The notes: generated by a model from the sequence alone, not told the origin. A stretch of DNA of 64,000 nt from Anaerolineae bacterium (GCA_023382655.1 JAHDWK010000003.1:1-64000); one strand, 5' to 3'; shown: positions 17,349 through 26,416, counted from the stretch's first letter. Numbers and translations are program-made.

Positions 17349-18208
17349 CAGACGCCTCCTTTGGGGCCGTCTTTGGGGGGGCTGTCCGGTTTGATAGCGT
17401 TGTTCTTCAGGGCTGTAGAGCTGGTGAGCATGGTGTGCAGCACTTCATCCAGGCGGGAGGGTTCCAGACGACGCACAATGAAACGGCCGTTATGGGTAAT
17501 GGAAACCTGCCCCGTCTCTTCCGACACCACCACCGTCACCGCATCGCTGACCTCGCTAATGCCCAGGGCGGCGCGGTGGCGCAGCCCCATTTGCCGGTCA
17601 GACAGACTGCTGGTGGAAAGAGGCATGACGCAAGCCGCCGCCGCCAGTTTGTCGCTGCGGATAATAATTGCGCCATCGTGCAGTTCGGTATGTTTATTGA
17701 AGATGGTCAGCAGCAGTTCTGGGGAAATATCGGCGTTCATGGCGATGCCGGTGTCAATGTATTCCTGTAAACCTGTGTCGCGCTCAAAAGTAATCAACGC
17801 GCCATGTCGCCGTTGGGAGAGGCGCAGGCAGGCTTCCTTCACGGCCGTGATCACCGGGCTGATCTCATATTGCCGCCAAAAACGCAGATACCGCCCACTG
17901 CGCCCAATGCGCTCCAGCGCCCGGCGCAGTTCCGGCTGGAAGATGATGGGGATGGAAAGGAGCAGGATGGGCAAAATAGTGTTGACTAAAGATCGAAAAG
18001 CAATGAGACCGGGAATGGAGGCCAGCACCAATACCGCCAGCGCAATCACCACCAACCCCCGCAGCACTTGCACGGCTCGTGTGCCCCGGATGAGCATGAA
18101 CACGGCAAAGATTACGGCCGTGACTAATAAAATATCCAGCACACTGATCCAGTCCCATCGGAGATTACTTACTGTTTCCAGAATGCTGTCAACTGTAATT
18201 TCATTCAT
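17348..18208 (-). CDS. cdaA: Diadenylate cyclase CdaA
   Basis: A 286-residue membrane enzyme that makes the second messenger c-di-AMP from two ATP. Three membrane helices occupy about residues 20-95. The DAC domain follows with the catalytic motifs ELHDGAIIIRSDKLAAAACVMPLS (DGA motif, near 175) and LGLRHRAALGISEVSDAVTVVVSEETGQVSI (RHRAA motif). Length and order fit CdaA rather than DisA. It lies between a TPR gene (9-base gap) and the YbbR gene (1-base overlap), the usual cdaA-cdaR arrangement, which elsewhere controls potassium and cell-wall homeostasis. Confidence 0.95.
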   Translation of the reverse strand: MNEITVDSILETVSNLRWDWISVLDILLVTAVIFAVFMLIRGTRAVQVLRGLVVIALAVLVLASIPGLIAFRSLVNTILPILLLSIPIIFQPELRRALERIGRSGRYLRFWRQYEISPVITAVKEACLRLSQRRHGALITFERDTGLQEYIDTGIAMNADISPELLLTIFNKHTELHDGAIIIRSDKLAAAACVMPLSTSSLSDRQMGLRHRAALGISEVSDAVTVVVSEETGQVSITHNGRFIVRRLEPSRLDEVLHTMLTSSTALKNNAIKPDSPPKDGPKGGV

Positions 18209-18217
18209 CCTACCCGG

Positions 18218-20467
18218 TTATTGGCGTAATTGCGAAAGCAGTTGTTGATAACTGGCGGCATTAGGTGGATTGAGCGTGAGAATTTTCTGGATAGTCTCCA
18301 CGGCACTTACCGTGTCATTGGCTTCTAACTGCGCTTCACCCAATTTATCCAGCAGTTCAATGGCTTCTGTCACCCGCTTCTGCTGCACATAGAGACGAGA
18401 CAAACGCTCGACCACGCTGGCGTCAGACGGCCGTTGCCGCGCCATATCTTCCAAAATACCCATCACCTTGTTCCCCCGCCCACTGCGCACCAGTTGCTTT
18501 AAATACTCGTCCAATTCCATCACCGCATTCACCGGCTGCCCCACTTTGTAATACAGGTCAACCAGGACAATGGCGGTACGTTCATCTTGTGGGTCCAGTT
18601 TGCGCAGTTCTTTATAAGCGGCCAAAGCCCGCCGCCAGTCAAAACGCTGCATATCAATGTCCGCCGTCAGCCGCAGCAGCTTCATTTGCCATTTGGCGCT
18701 CTCTTCGGCGCGTGGCGCCAGCTTCAACGCTTCCTGGTATGTTTCCCGCGCCTTGTCCACCTGGGCCAATTGGTAATACGCTTCGCCCATGGCCATATAC
18801 TGTTCCAGGGCGCGGTCTATCTGCCCATGCCGCTTTTGCAGTTCAATCAAGCGACCACGAATGGAGAGATCGAGCGGCGTAAATTCAACGGCACGGCCGT
18901 AGGCAATCATCGCCCCATTGGCATCACCACGTACCTGGTACGTTTCGCCGACGACGATGAACTTACGGGCGGCTGTGTCCCGCCAGCCTTGTTTGCCCAG
19001 CACATCGCCCAACTGCACATGCGCCGGTAAATAATCGGGGGAGAGTTGGATAGCGCGGTAGGCTTCTTCAACGGCCGTGTCAAACATACCCCGCCGCGCA
19101 TACTCCTGGCTCAAAAACAGCGATTCTAGCACCAGTTCCGACCCGGCTGTGAGCATATCCCCCAGCGTCATCAAACCCGCGTCAGAAATCGTATTCAGCC
19201 GCCCCCGCGCTTCCTTCACCTTATCCTCCCACCCCTTATGGCTCAGGAAATCCACCAATGCATTGGCAAACCCCGTCGCCTGGTCCACCTCTCCCTTTGC
19301 CGTCAAACTCTCCGCCAGATTCTCATACAACTCAATCAGCCGATCCGCCTGGTTATGCTGCACCGTGCGCAGGTCTACAATCTTCAACACATTAATGAAA
19401 TGTTCGGTGGCTTTATCAATGTTGCCCCGCGCCCGATAACATTCCCCCAATGAAAAGTGGCTGGCTAATCGGTATTCATGGTCCTTGACCGAAAACTCAA
19501 ATTCCTTAATGGCGTCTTCAAAACGCAGCTTGTCCTGGTAAAGCAAGCCCAGGTTAAAGTGCGCGGCAGCGCTGTTCACTCCGGCAGCCATCACCTGCTC
19601 ATAGGCGCTGATGGCCTCATTGGTCATACCCCGTCGCTGGAAATCCAACGCCTGGCTCACCAACGCCTGCCGCTTCAACATGCGCGCGTCCATTTCCCCT
19701 TCGCCAAACAAATCCCCGGCCAACTGCTCCATGGCCATCCGGTGGGCGTCCTGAACGGGGGTGGCAGCCTCAGCCCGTTTATGCAGCCCACCCTCGCCAT
19801 CCACCGTCAGCCGTTTGGTCAGGCTGCCGATCAGTCCCGATGTTTCGGCAACCGGGGCAGCGCTGTCCCGGATCGGGCGACCCGATTTGATCATCTCAAT
19901 TGCCGTTAACACGTCTGCATTGCGCGGGTCCAGGCGCAGCGCCAACTGGCAGGCTTGCAGCGCTTTTTCTCGTTCACCTTGTTTGTTGAGAATACGGGCA
20001 ATCGCCAGATATTCATGAATGGCGTTGGGGATAACACCCTGTTTTTCATAAACGGAAGCCAGTCGTTGATGGGCTTTGAGCAGGTTTGGCTCCAGGCGAA
20101 CGGCCCGCAGCCAGTTATCCATGGCGTCATTCAGGCGGCGGCGGTTCAATTCCACTTCGCCAATGGCCATGTAAGTTTTACCGGCGTCTTCATTCATGCC
20201 CAACTGCTCTTGCATATCGGCTACCTGGCGCAGGTAAATAATGTCACCACGCGAGTAACGGGCCGCCAGTTTGAAATTGTCCAGAGCTTTGTCTAGCCGG
20301 TTGAGTTTATGATATGCGGTACCCAGTCCATCATAGGGGGCTGGTTCATTTGGGGCTAACTGCGCGGCAACCTCAAATTCCTTAATTGCCGCCTCCCATT
20401 TTTCATCCCATATGTGGGAATGACCATTGTTGAGTGCTTCTTCGTAACGAACACGGTTACCTGCCAC
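18218..20467 (-). CDS. Tetratricopeptide repeat protein
   Basis: A 749-residue soluble protein made almost wholly of TPR units (for example EKWEAAIKEFEVAAQLAPNEPAPYDGLGTAYHKLNRLDKALDNF, residues about 15-60, and more than a dozen further units). There is no signal peptide or enzymatic domain, so it is probably a scaffold. The frame is open to 20548, but GTG 20467 follows a perfect GGAGG seven bases upstream, whereas the upstream extension is not protein-like. It begins the operon TPR - cdaA - ybbR - der; stop-to-start distance to cdaA is 9 bases. A link to c-di-AMP signalling is suggested only by position. Confidence 0.85.
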   Translation of the reverse strand: MAGNRVRYEEALNNGHSHIWDEKWEAAIKEFEVAAQLAPNEPAPYDGLGTAYHKLNRLDKALDNFKLAARYSRGDIIYLRQVADMQEQLGMNEDAGKTYMAIGEVELNRRRLNDAMDNWLRAVRLEPNLLKAHQRLASVYEKQGVIPNAIHEYLAIARILNKQGEREKALQACQLALRLDPRNADVLTAIEMIKSGRPIRDSAAPVAETSGLIGSLTKRLTVDGEGGLHKRAEAATPVQDAHRMAMEQLAGDLFGEGEMDARMLKRQALVSQALDFQRRGMTNEAISAYEQVMAAGVNSAAAHFNLGLLYQDKLRFEDAIKEFEFSVKDHEYRLASHFSLGECYRARGNIDKATEHFINVLKIVDLRTVQHNQADRLIELYENLAESLTAKGEVDQATGFANALVDFLSHKGWEDKVKEARGRLNTISDAGLMTLGDMLTAGSELVLESLFLSQEYARRGMFDTAVEEAYRAIQLSPDYLPAHVQLGDVLGKQGWRDTAARKFIVVGETYQVRGDANGAMIAYGRAVEFTPLDLSIRGRLIELQKRHGQIDRALEQYMAMGEAYYQLAQVDKARETYQEALKLAPRAEESAKWQMKLLRLTADIDMQRFDWRRALAAYKELRKLDPQDERTAIVLVDLYYKVGQPVNAVMELDEYLKQLVRSGRGNKVMGILEDMARQRPSDASVVERLSRLYVQQKRVTEAIELLDKLGEAQLEANDTVSAVETIQKILTLNPPNAASYQQLLSQLRQ

Positions 20468-20551
20468 AGCAGCGCCTCCAAATGTGTGGTTTGATGATTG
20501 ACCAACGACGAGGTGAGTATACCACAGGGGAAAAGTGACGAAAAGCATACT

Positions 20552-20590
20552 GTAAACCTACTGGAGCTTTTGAAGCTCCGGCAGGTTTAC
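20552..20590. repeat. Inverted repeat between divergent genes
   Basis: GTAAACCTACTGGAGCTT and AAGCTCCGGCAGGTTTAC form an 18-bp stem with two mismatches around a TTG loop. It lies between two divergently oriented genes, so it cannot be a simple terminator. The right arm contains the -35 element of the promoter described next. Confidence 0.75.
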
Positions 20591-20599
20591 GGGTATAAT
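20570..20599 (+). promoter_or_regulatory. Promoter giving a nearly leaderless transcript
   Basis: TTGAAG (20570-20575) and a perfect TATAAT (20594-20599) are 18 bases apart. The start codon of the downstream gene is at 20608, only 8 bases after the -10 element, so transcription would begin at or just before the ATG. No ribosome binding site is present. Confidence 0.6.
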
Positions 20600-20607
20600 C
20601 GGGCACA

Positions 20608-21039
20608 ATGAGCGTATACCTCCCGGCAAAGCGCCCCTTTTCCGTAACTCTCACTTTTTGGGGTGTTTTCTTTTTTGGCGTGTGGAATGTGAGCAAAGCT
20701 GTACTTCTTATTCAAAGTCGTGACCTCTTAGTCACTGGTGGCATACAGCCTGATCCACTGTGGTTGGCGGTGTTCGCGTTGGTGTGGGCGGGGTTGTTTG
20801 GGGGAGTAGCGTGGCTGTTACAGCAGCGACGGCCGTTTACCCAATACACCATCCCCCTCTTGCTGCTCCTGTACGGGTTGTACACCATCGGCCTGCGCCT
20901 CATCTTTTCGCCGCTGCCTTTTGCCGCCAACGGCGGCCTGCTTATCACCCTGTTTTTTGCGGCGGCGGTATTCTTGTCCTTTCTTGGGTTAAGGCGCGCC
21001 ACAAGCCGGTATTATTTTCAAGAGGAGATTAGAGATTAG
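20608..21039 (+). CDS. Four-helix membrane protein of unknown function
   Basis: A 143-residue hydrophobic protein with four likely membrane helices (about 12-32, 50-72, 82-100, 107-128) and a basic C-terminal end. No family recognised. It appears to be translated from a leaderless message. Its last residues (EEIRD) and its TAG stop (21037-21039) are encoded by the first units of a GAGATTA heptad array. Confidence 0.65.
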   Translation: MSVYLPAKRPFSVTLTFWGVFFFGVWNVSKAVLLIQSRDLLVTGGIQPDPLWLAVFALVWAGLFGGVAWLLQQRRPFTQYTIPLLLLLYGLYTIGLRLIFSPLPFAANGGLLITLFFAAAVFLSFLGLRRATSRYYFQEEIRD

Positions 21040-21092
21040 AGATTGGAGATTAGAGGTTTTGGAATCTCTAGTCCCCGATCTCTAATCCCCCA
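21025..21092. repeat. Heptad array of GAGATTA type
   Basis: Five units in phase (GAGATTA, GAGATTA, GAGATTG, GAGATTA, GAGGTTT) are followed by an inverted arm AATCTCTAGTCCCCGATC and TCTAATCC. It overlaps the 3' end of the membrane-protein gene and stops six bases before the carboxyltransferase ATG. Confidence 0.8.
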
Positions 21093-21097
21093 AAGCT

Positions 21098-22642
21098 ATG
21101 AACCCCAAAATCGAACATCTACGAAAACTGAGACATGAAGCCCACCAGGGCGGCGGCGAGGAGCGCATTGCCAAACACAAAGCAGGCGGCAAATTGACGG
21201 CCCGCGAGCGTATTGACCTGCTGCTGGACAAAGGCTCCTTTCACGAAATTGATGCCTTTGTTGTCCACCGGGAGCGCAACTTTGGCATGGACCATAAAAA
21301 GTACCTGGGTGATAGTGTGGTGACCGGGTGGGGGACGATAGACGGCCGTCTCATCTACGTCTTCTCCCAGGACTTCACCGTCTTTGGCGGCAGCCTCAGC
21401 CAGGTACACGCCGAAAAAGTGTGCAAAATCATGGACATGGCCATGCGCAACGGCGCGCCCGTCATCGGCATTAATGATTCCGGCGGGGCGCGCATTCAAG
21501 AAGGGGTCGTCAGCCTGGGTGGCTACGCCGATATTTTCTTGCGCAACACCCTGGCCTCCGGCGTCATCCCCCAGATCAGCGCCATCATGGGGCCGTGCGC
21601 CGGTGGCGCGGTCTATTCCCCCGCCCTCACCGACTTCATCTACATGGTCAAAGAGAGCAGCTACATGTTCATCACCGGGCCAGATGTGGTTAAAGCCGTC
21701 ACCGGCGAAGATGTCACCTTTGAACAGTTAGGCGGGGCCATGACCCACAACGCCCAAAGTGGCGTGGCCCACATGGCCGCCGAGAGCGAAGCCGACGCCC
21801 TCTTCCTCATCCGCGAATTGATGAGCTACCTGCCTTCCAACAACATGGAAGACCCCCCCTTTAAAGCCACCAAAGACGATCCCCTACGCACCGAAGCCGC
21901 CCTGGACACCCTGGTGCCGGACAACCCCAACAAACCGTATGACATCAAAGACGCCATCCATCTGATCATGGACGACGGCGAGTTTTACGAAATTCAGGAG
22001 CATTACGCCCAGAACATCGTGGTTGGATTTGCCCGGTTGGGCGGCTTCCCGGTGGGTATTGTCGCCAACCAGCCGATGGTCTTGGCCGGGGTGCTGGACA
22101 TCAACGCCAGCGAAAAGGCCGGGCGTTTTGTCCGTTTTTGCGACTGTTTCAACATTCCGCTGATTGTGTTTGAGGATGTGCCCGGTTTTCTGCCGGGCGT
22201 AGACCAGGAATTGGGCGGTATCATCCGGCATGGAGCCAAACTGCTGTACGCTTTTTGCGAGGCGACCGTGCCCAAGATCACCGTTGTCACCCGCAAAGCG
22301 TATGGCGGCGCGTACTGCGTGATGAACAGCAAACACATTCGCGCCGACCTGAACCTGGCCTGGCCCACGGCCGAAATCGCCGTGATGGGGCCGGATGGCG
22401 CGGTGAACATCATCTTCCGCCGCGAATTGATGGCAGCAGAAGACCCGGCTGCTAAAAAAGCGGAACTGGTGGAGCATTACCGCGAGGAGTTTGCCAATCC
22501 GTATGCGGCGGCGCGGCGCGGCTATGTGGATGATGTGATCGAACCGCACGAAACACGGCCGCGCCTGATCAACGCCCTGAACATGCTGCAAAATAAACGA
22601 GACGAGAACCCGCCGAAGAAACATGGGAACATGCCTTTGTAA
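21098..22642 (+). CDS. Acyl-CoA carboxylase carboxyltransferase subunit (PccB/AccD5 type)
   Basis: A 514-residue single-chain carboxyltransferase with both crotonase-like halves, the form found in propionyl-/methylcrotonyl-CoA and actinobacterial acyl-CoA carboxylases. It moves the carboxyl group from carboxybiotin to an acyl-CoA. Seen: [19 protein letters not shown] (CoA/oxyanion region of the N-domain, about 127-145), [41 protein letters not shown] (C-domain, about 365-388), and [15 protein letters not shown]. The Cys after GGAY occupies the position that helps set acyl-chain preference (Asp in Streptomyces PccB, Cys in mycobacterial AccD5), which favours propionyl-CoA. The TAA stop lies in a heptad array. 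The biotin carboxylase and biotin carrier follow downstream. Confidence 0.93.
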   Translation: MNPKIEHLRKLRHEAHQGGGEERIAKHKAGGKLTARERIDLLLDKGSFHEIDAFVVHRERNFGMDHKKYLGDSVVTGWGTIDGRLIYVFSQDFTVFGGSLSQVHAEKVCKIMDMAMRNGAPVIGINDSGGARIQEGVVSLGGYADIFLRNTLASGVIPQISAIMGPCAGGAVYSPALTDFIYMVKESSYMFITGPDVVKAVTGEDVTFEQLGGAMTHNAQSGVAHMAAESEADALFLIRELMSYLPSNNMEDPPFKATKDDPLRTEAALDTLVPDNPNKPYDIKDAIHLIMDDGEFYEIQEHYAQNIVVGFARLGGFPVGIVANQPMVLAGVLDINASEKAGRFVRFCDCFNIPLIVFEDVPGFLPGVDQELGGIIRHGAKLLYAFCEATVPKITVVTRKAYGGAYCVMNSKHIRADLNLAWPTAEIAVMGPDGAVNIIFRRELMAAEDPAAKKAELVEHYREEFANPYAAARRGYVDDVIEPHETRPRLINALNMLQNKRDENPPKKHGNMPL

Positions 22643-22666
22643 TCGGTGAACGGTAATGGGTAATCG
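22639..22666. repeat. Short heptad array, four units, no inverted arm
   Basis: GTAATCG, GTGAACG, GTAATGG, GTAATCG in phase. The first unit holds the TAA stop of the carboxyltransferase gene. Confidence 0.8.
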
Positions 22667-22700
22667 GAAAACATTAAAAACTGGTTTGGGAAGGAATTTG

Positions 22701-23294
22701 ATGAAGTCATTGAAGAAAAAATTCATTTTTGTTTTAGGGTGTATATTGATTTTAGGGGCGGTTCTGGCGGCTTGTGGCAACCAGGAAGCGGCGGAGGCTT
22801 CGCCCACCGCCACTAATACCGCGACTTTGCCGCCATCGCCGGCGGACACGGCCGTACCCACTCTCACCCTTACCGCCACCCAGACGGCAACGCCAGAACC
22901 AACGGCAACGCTCCAACCGACCGATACGCCTACCACGACGCCGACGCCTGAGGCAACGGCAACGGCCGACGACAGCACAACGACACCTTCTGATTTTCCT
23001 CTACCCATTCCCACCGGCAACCCAGCGGCCGAATGGAACGGTATGCCCATTATGCCCCAGGCCATTGCCGGGGAAGGCAATGATGAAAGTTATGCGTTTA
23101 TTGTTGAGGCTTCGCCCAATGAGATACAAACATTCTACGAACAAGAGTTGAGTAAATTAGGGTGGAGTCTGTTGGGTGTGGGTGAAGGAGAAACGGGCGC
23201 GATCTTGATGGTATTTCAAAATGGAGCAGAGGTGGCCTCTATTTCCATCCTCACAGTAGACTCTAGTACACAATATGTATTTCTGGTTAAATGA
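22701..23294 (+). CDS. Small lipoprotein inside the carboxylase operon
   Basis: A 197-residue protein with a typical lipoprotein signal (MKSLKKKF then a hydrophobic core and AVLAAC), a Thr/Pro/Ala-rich linker (about residues 30-95), and a C-terminal domain of about 95 residues (AYAFIVEASPNEIQTFYEQELSKLGWSLLGVGE-like) that resembles small secreted alpha/beta modules with unknown role. ATG 22701 is chosen over an earlier ATG because it follows GGAAGGAA and yields the signal peptide. It lies between the carboxyltransferase and biotin carboxylase genes on the same strand, which is odd for an exported protein. Confidence 0.75.
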   Translation: MKSLKKKFIFVLGCILILGAVLAACGNQEAAEASPTATNTATLPPSPADTAVPTLTLTATQTATPEPTATLQPTDTPTTTPTPEATATADDSTTTPSDFPLPIPTGNPAAEWNGMPIMPQAIAGEGNDESYAFIVEASPNEIQTFYEQELSKLGWSLLGVGEGETGAILMVFQNGAEVASISILTVDSSTQYVFLVK

Positions 23295-23310
23295 TCTCGC
23301 CTGATATCTG

Positions 23311-23371
23311 GTAATTGGTAAACGGCAATCGGCAGGCCAAGCCGATTACCAATTACCAATTACCGATTACC
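23311..23371. repeat. Heptad inverted-repeat array before accC
   Basis: GTAATTG, GTAAACG, GCAATCG, GCAGGCC on the left; GATTACC, AATTACC, AATTACC, GATTACC on the right. It forms a long hairpin ending four bases before the biotin carboxylase ATG, where no ribosome binding site is seen. Confidence 0.85.
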
Positions 23372-23375
23372 GAAT

Positions 23376-24896
23376 ATGACCACAGATCAACTACTCCTCC
23401 AACGATTTGACAAGTTACTGATCGCCAACCGGGGCGAGATTGCCATTCGCATTGTGCGGGCTTGCCGCGATTTGGGCATTAAGACGGTGGCGGTCTTTTC
23501 GGATGCCGACCGCCAATCGCTGCATGTGCGGTACGCGGACGAGGCGTACAACATCGGCCCGCCGCCCGCGCGTGACAGCTATTTGCGCATTGACAAGATT
23601 TTGGACGCGGCTAAACGCTCTGGCGCGGAAGCGATTCATCCCGGTTATGGTTTTCTGGCAGAGCGGGCGGAGTTTGCTCAGGCGTGTAAGGACAATGGCA
23701 TCGTTTTTGTCGGGCCGCCACCTTATGCAATTGCCGTGATGGGGGACAAACAGTCGGCGCGGGAAACGGTGAAACGAGCCGGCGTGCCGGTGGTGCCGGG
23801 CACAGAACCGGGACTGAATGATGCGGAGATGATAGCAGCGGCGGCGGGCATTGGTTTTCCGGTGCTGGTGAAGGCATCGGCGGGCGGCGGCGGCAAGGGA
23901 ATGCGGCCAGTGCATGACCCGGCGATGCTGCCAGATGCGATTGCGGCAGCGCGGCGGGAAGCGGCGGCGGCCTTTGGCGATGACACGGTGTACCTGGAAA
24001 AGATGATTTTGGACGGCCGTCACATCGAAATCCAACTCCTGGCCGATATGCACGGTAACGTCATCTACCTGGGTGAACGGGAATGTTCCTTGCAGCGCCG
24101 CCACCAAAAGGTGATTGAGGAATGTCCCTCATTTGCCGTAGACGAAGATTTGCGGCGGCGTATGGGCGAGGTAGCGGTAGCGGCGGCCAAAGCGGTGAAT
24201 TACGTCAGCGCCGGTACGATTGAGTTCCTGGTAGATAAAAACAAGAACTTCTACTTTCTGGAGATGAACACCCGCTTGCAAGTGGAACATCCGGTGACGG
24301 AACTGGTGACAGGGGTGGATATTGTCCAGGAGATGCTGCGCATTGCCCGCGGGCGGCGGCTGCGCTTTAAGCAAGAAGACATTAAGATGAGCGGCTGGGC
24401 CATCGAATGCCGCATTAACGCCGAAGACCCGTACAACAATTACCTGCCCTCGACGGGCAAGGTGACGATGAGCCGGGTGCCGACGGGGCCGGGGGTACGG
24501 GTGGACACGGCCGTGTACCCCGGTTTTGAAATCACTCCCTACTACGATTCGATGATTGGCAAATTGATTTGTTATGGCGAAACCCGCGCCGAAGCCATTC
24601 TGCGGATGCGCCGCGCCCTGGCTGAATATCGCATCATGGGGGTGCAAACGAACATTCCCTTCCACCAACACATGGTGGAAACGCCCAGCTTTTGGACGGG
24701 CCAGTTTGACACGCGCTTTGTGGAAGAGCGATTCAGCATGAGTGACCGGGAATCGCCGCGAGAGATGGAAGCGGCCGTCATGGCCGCCCTCATCGCCCAT
24801 CGCCAGAGCCAGCAAGCCAGCCAGATTATGGCCCCTGGCGGGCGTGATGTAAGCAACTGGAAATGGTACAGCCGGTGGGAGCGACTAAGACGGTGA
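23376..24896 (+). CDS. accC: Biotin carboxylase subunit of acyl-CoA carboxylase
   Basis: A 506-residue ATP-grasp enzyme that carboxylates the biotin carrier with bicarbonate and ATP. Seen: [22 protein letters not shown] at the N-terminus, [15 protein letters not shown], the glycine-rich ATP loop [12 protein letters not shown] (near 170), [35 protein letters not shown], and [16 protein letters not shown] with the catalytic Glu-Asn-Arg set. The TGA stop (24894-24896) is in a heptad array and the carrier gene follows 40 bases later. It lacks the fused carrier domain seen in actinobacterial alpha chains. Confidence 0.95.
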   Translation: MTTDQLLLQRFDKLLIANRGEIAIRIVRACRDLGIKTVAVFSDADRQSLHVRYADEAYNIGPPPARDSYLRIDKILDAAKRSGAEAIHPGYGFLAERAEFAQACKDNGIVFVGPPPYAIAVMGDKQSARETVKRAGVPVVPGTEPGLNDAEMIAAAAGIGFPVLVKASAGGGGKGMRPVHDPAMLPDAIAAARREAAAAFGDDTVYLEKMILDGRHIEIQLLADMHGNVIYLGERECSLQRRHQKVIEECPSFAVDEDLRRRMGEVAVAAAKAVNYVSAGTIEFLVDKNKNFYFLEMNTRLQVEHPVTELVTGVDIVQEMLRIARGRRLRFKQEDIKMSGWAIECRINAEDPYNNYLPSTGKVTMSRVPTGPGVRVDTAVYPGFEITPYYDSMIGKLICYGETRAEAILRMRRALAEYRIMGVQTNIPFHQHMVETPSFWTGQFDTRFVEERFSMSDRESPREMEAAVMAALIAHRQSQQASQIMAPGGRDVSNWKWYSRWERLRR

Positions 24897-24934
24897 GCAG
24901 TGAACGGTGAACAGTAAGCAGTGAATGGTGGTTG
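24893..24934. repeat. Heptad array between accC and the carrier gene
   Basis: GTGAGCA, GTGAACG, GTGAACA, GTAAGCA, GTGAATG, GTGGTTG in phase, all on one strand with no inverted arm. The accC stop TGA is in the first unit and the carrier ATG is two bases after the last. Confidence 0.85.
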
Positions 24935-24936
24935 GT

Positions 24937-25452
24937 ATGAAATATTTTGCCAGAGTGAACGATAAAGAGTTTGAAATTGTGATTGACAGCGATCAGGAAG
25001 TGATTGTCAATGGTGTAGTGTATGAGATGGATTTTCAACTGCTACACGAGGATGGTGTCCTCTCGTTACTGCTGAATAACCGTTCGCTGGAAGCGGTAGT
25101 CCGTGAGCGGGACGATACCTGGGAAGTGCTGACGCGCGGCGAACTGTATGCGGTGCGGGTGCAGGATGAACGCATGTACCGCCTGGCACAGGCGCGGGGT
25201 AGTGGCCCAGCGGTCAGCGGCGAAGCGCAAGTCCGTTCACCCATGCCCGGCGTCATCGTGGCCGTAGCCGTAGTTGAAGGCGACGCGGTGCGCCAGGGGG
25301 ATAAGGTGATCATCCTGGAATCCATGAAGATGGAAAATGAACTGCGCGCGCCCCGTGATGGCATCATCAGCCGGATCAACATCAGCAAGGGTGACAGCGT
25401 GGAAAAAGACCAGGTGTTGGTCGTGATAAGTGAACCAGAGGATGAGGGGTAA
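24937..25452 (+). CDS. Biotin carboxyl carrier protein
   Basis: A 171-residue protein. The C-terminal ~75 residues form a biotinyl domain (VRSPMPGVIVAVAVVEGDAVRQGDKVIILESMKMENELRAPRDG) with the biotinylated Lys in Met-Lys-Met. The N-terminal ~90 residues resemble the small beta-domain that precedes biotinyl domains in pyruvate/propionyl carboxylase carriers. ATG 24937 (MKYFARV) is preferred to an ATG 12 bases upstream. Its TAA stop is in the first unit of a heptad array. Together with the two preceding enzymes it makes a complete three-protein acyl-CoA carboxylase. Confidence 0.92.
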   Translation: MKYFARVNDKEFEIVIDSDQEVIVNGVVYEMDFQLLHEDGVLSLLLNNRSLEAVVRERDDTWEVLTRGELYAVRVQDERMYRLAQARGSGPAVSGEAQVRSPMPGVIVAVAVVEGDAVRQGDKVIILESMKMENELRAPRDGIISRINISKGDSVEKDQVLVVISEPEDEG

Positions 25453-25518
25453 TCCGTAATCGGTTATCGGTTATCCGAAGTCCGAAGTCGGAGGTCTGAC
25501 ATCGGGCTTCGGATAAGG
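25449..25518. repeat. Heptad array, ten units in phase
   Basis: GTAATCC, GTAATCG, GTTATCG, GTTATCC, GAAGTCC, GAAGTCG, GAGGTCT, GACATCG, GGCTTCG, GATAAGG follow without a slip. The first contains the stop of the biotin carrier gene. The words GACATCG and GGCTTCG recur, in the same order, in the array at 30871. Confidence 0.85.
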
Positions 25519-25526
25519 GCAAGATA

Positions 25527-25705
25527 ATGGCGCGGCAGGGTGATCATTTTGAGGTGGAAGTGAAGTTTTGGGTGGCGGAGCACACGGCCGTGCGCCAACA
25601 CCTCCTCTCGCCAGGGGGCCATCCTCAGCAAACCGCGCGTTTTTGAGCGCAACCTGCGCCTGGATACGCCCGACCAGCCGTTGTTGCAAAAACGGCAGTT
25701 GTTAC
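25527..25705 (+). pseudogene. Truncated, frameshifted copy of the CYTH-domain gene
   Basis: This stretch is about 90% identical by eye to the first 200 bases of the intact CYTH gene at 26492 (shared EVEVKFWV, HTAVRQ, ILSKPRVFERNLRLDTPDQ, LLQKRQLL). One extra G in a G5 run (25614-25618, G4 in the intact gene) shifts the frame. Similarity stops abruptly at 25705, right where the minus-strand gene pair begins. It is therefore a dead 5' fragment left by duplication or by insertion of the gene pair. Confidence 0.85.
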
Positions 25706-25706
25706 A

Positions 25707-26033
25707 TCAGGGTGTAACGAGCTGGTAGGAAGGTGTAGGTACGGCCGGGGCGCGCACTAACACGTCAAGGTACCACCACCACTCACCTGCGGAGGGCTGG
25801 AGACGCTCGCGTTCGTCGGCAAGATTGACAAAACGACTTAATTCCGCCAATACTTTGTCGGCCTGGAGGGCCAGCTTACGGTCCGCTTCAGCTAATTGGT
25901 TTTTTTCTAGTGGTGAAAGCGTGTACTCAATCTCAGCCAGTTCACTACGCCGTGCCAACATTTGCAACTGTTCAATGCCACTGGCTTCCGGGTACTCTAC
26001 ATCTACCAGATAATTTTTTAGTAACAGGTTCAT
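25707..26033 (-). CDS. Second gene of a two-gene module, unknown (antitoxin-like size)
   Basis: A 108-residue protein, mostly helical and acidic in the middle (SELAEIEYTLSPLEKNQLAEADRKLALQADKVLAELSRF). No family recognised. Its start overlaps the stop of the upstream 128-residue gene by four bases (ATGA), showing translational coupling. The stop is two bases from the breakpoint of the CYTH fragment. One possible reading is the partner of a toxin-like protein; this is inference from size and coupling only. Confidence 0.6.
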   Translation of the reverse strand: MNLLLKNYLVDVEYPEASGIEQLQMLARRSELAEIEYTLSPLEKNQLAEADRKLALQADKVLAELSRFVNLADERERLQPSAGEWWWYLDVLVRAPAVPTPSYQLVTP

Positions 26034-26416
26034 CTCAAAATGTCCTCAAGTTTTCCTACCAGACGGTATCTTGGGTCTTGAAAGTAATTTTCAGGTTCAT
26101 CAGGTGGGAAGGCCGTCTCCATCACGCCATCCATGCCAAACATAGCTAACCAAAGTCGTGTTTGATAAGTGGCAACTACTGTTGGGTAATACATGTTGCC
26201 AAACTGATATACGTAAACAGATGCTTCCCTGTTGGAAACAATGAACTGTATGATAGCATTATACTCAGCAAAAGAACTTCCTGGTGGGATTTGCCCAAGC
26301 CGGATACGTTTAGCCACATGTACTTGGTCTTTCCCTGGTCGCCAGTGAATCTGTTCTTGTACCAGACGGATAGCGTTTGCCACTTGTACTTGTAAATGAG
26401 CAGGTAACGATGACAT
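26030..26416 (-). CDS. First gene of a two-gene module, unknown (possible BECR-like toxin)
   Basis: A 128-residue protein. The segment HVAKRIRLGQIPPGSSFAEYNAIIQFIV (residues about 33-60) followed by VYVYQFGNMYYPTVVA and WLAMFGMDGVMETAFPPDEPENYF recalls small ribonuclease-like folds with a His, Lys/Arg and a Tyr-rich strand, but I cannot assign a family. A TATAAT (minus strand, 26426-26431 on +) lies 9 bases from the ATG, so the message may be leaderless. The pair at 25707-26416 is less GC-rich than its surroundings and has no ACGGCCGT, which suggests recent arrival. Confidence 0.6.
   Translation of the reverse strand: MSSLPAHLQVQVANAIRLVQEQIHWRPGKDQVHVAKRIRLGQIPPGSSFAEYNAIIQFIVSNREASVYVYQFGNMYYPTVVATYQTRLWLAMFGMDGVMETAFPPDEPENYFQDPRYRLVGKLEDILR

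Noticed and set aside
17361-18248. 295-codon + strand frame
   Set aside because: Antisense of cdaA; basic, Ser/Arg-rich and not protein-like.
21884-23080. 398-codon minus-strand frame
   Set aside because: It spans the ends of two + strand genes (carboxyltransferase and lipoprotein) and shows no protein family features.
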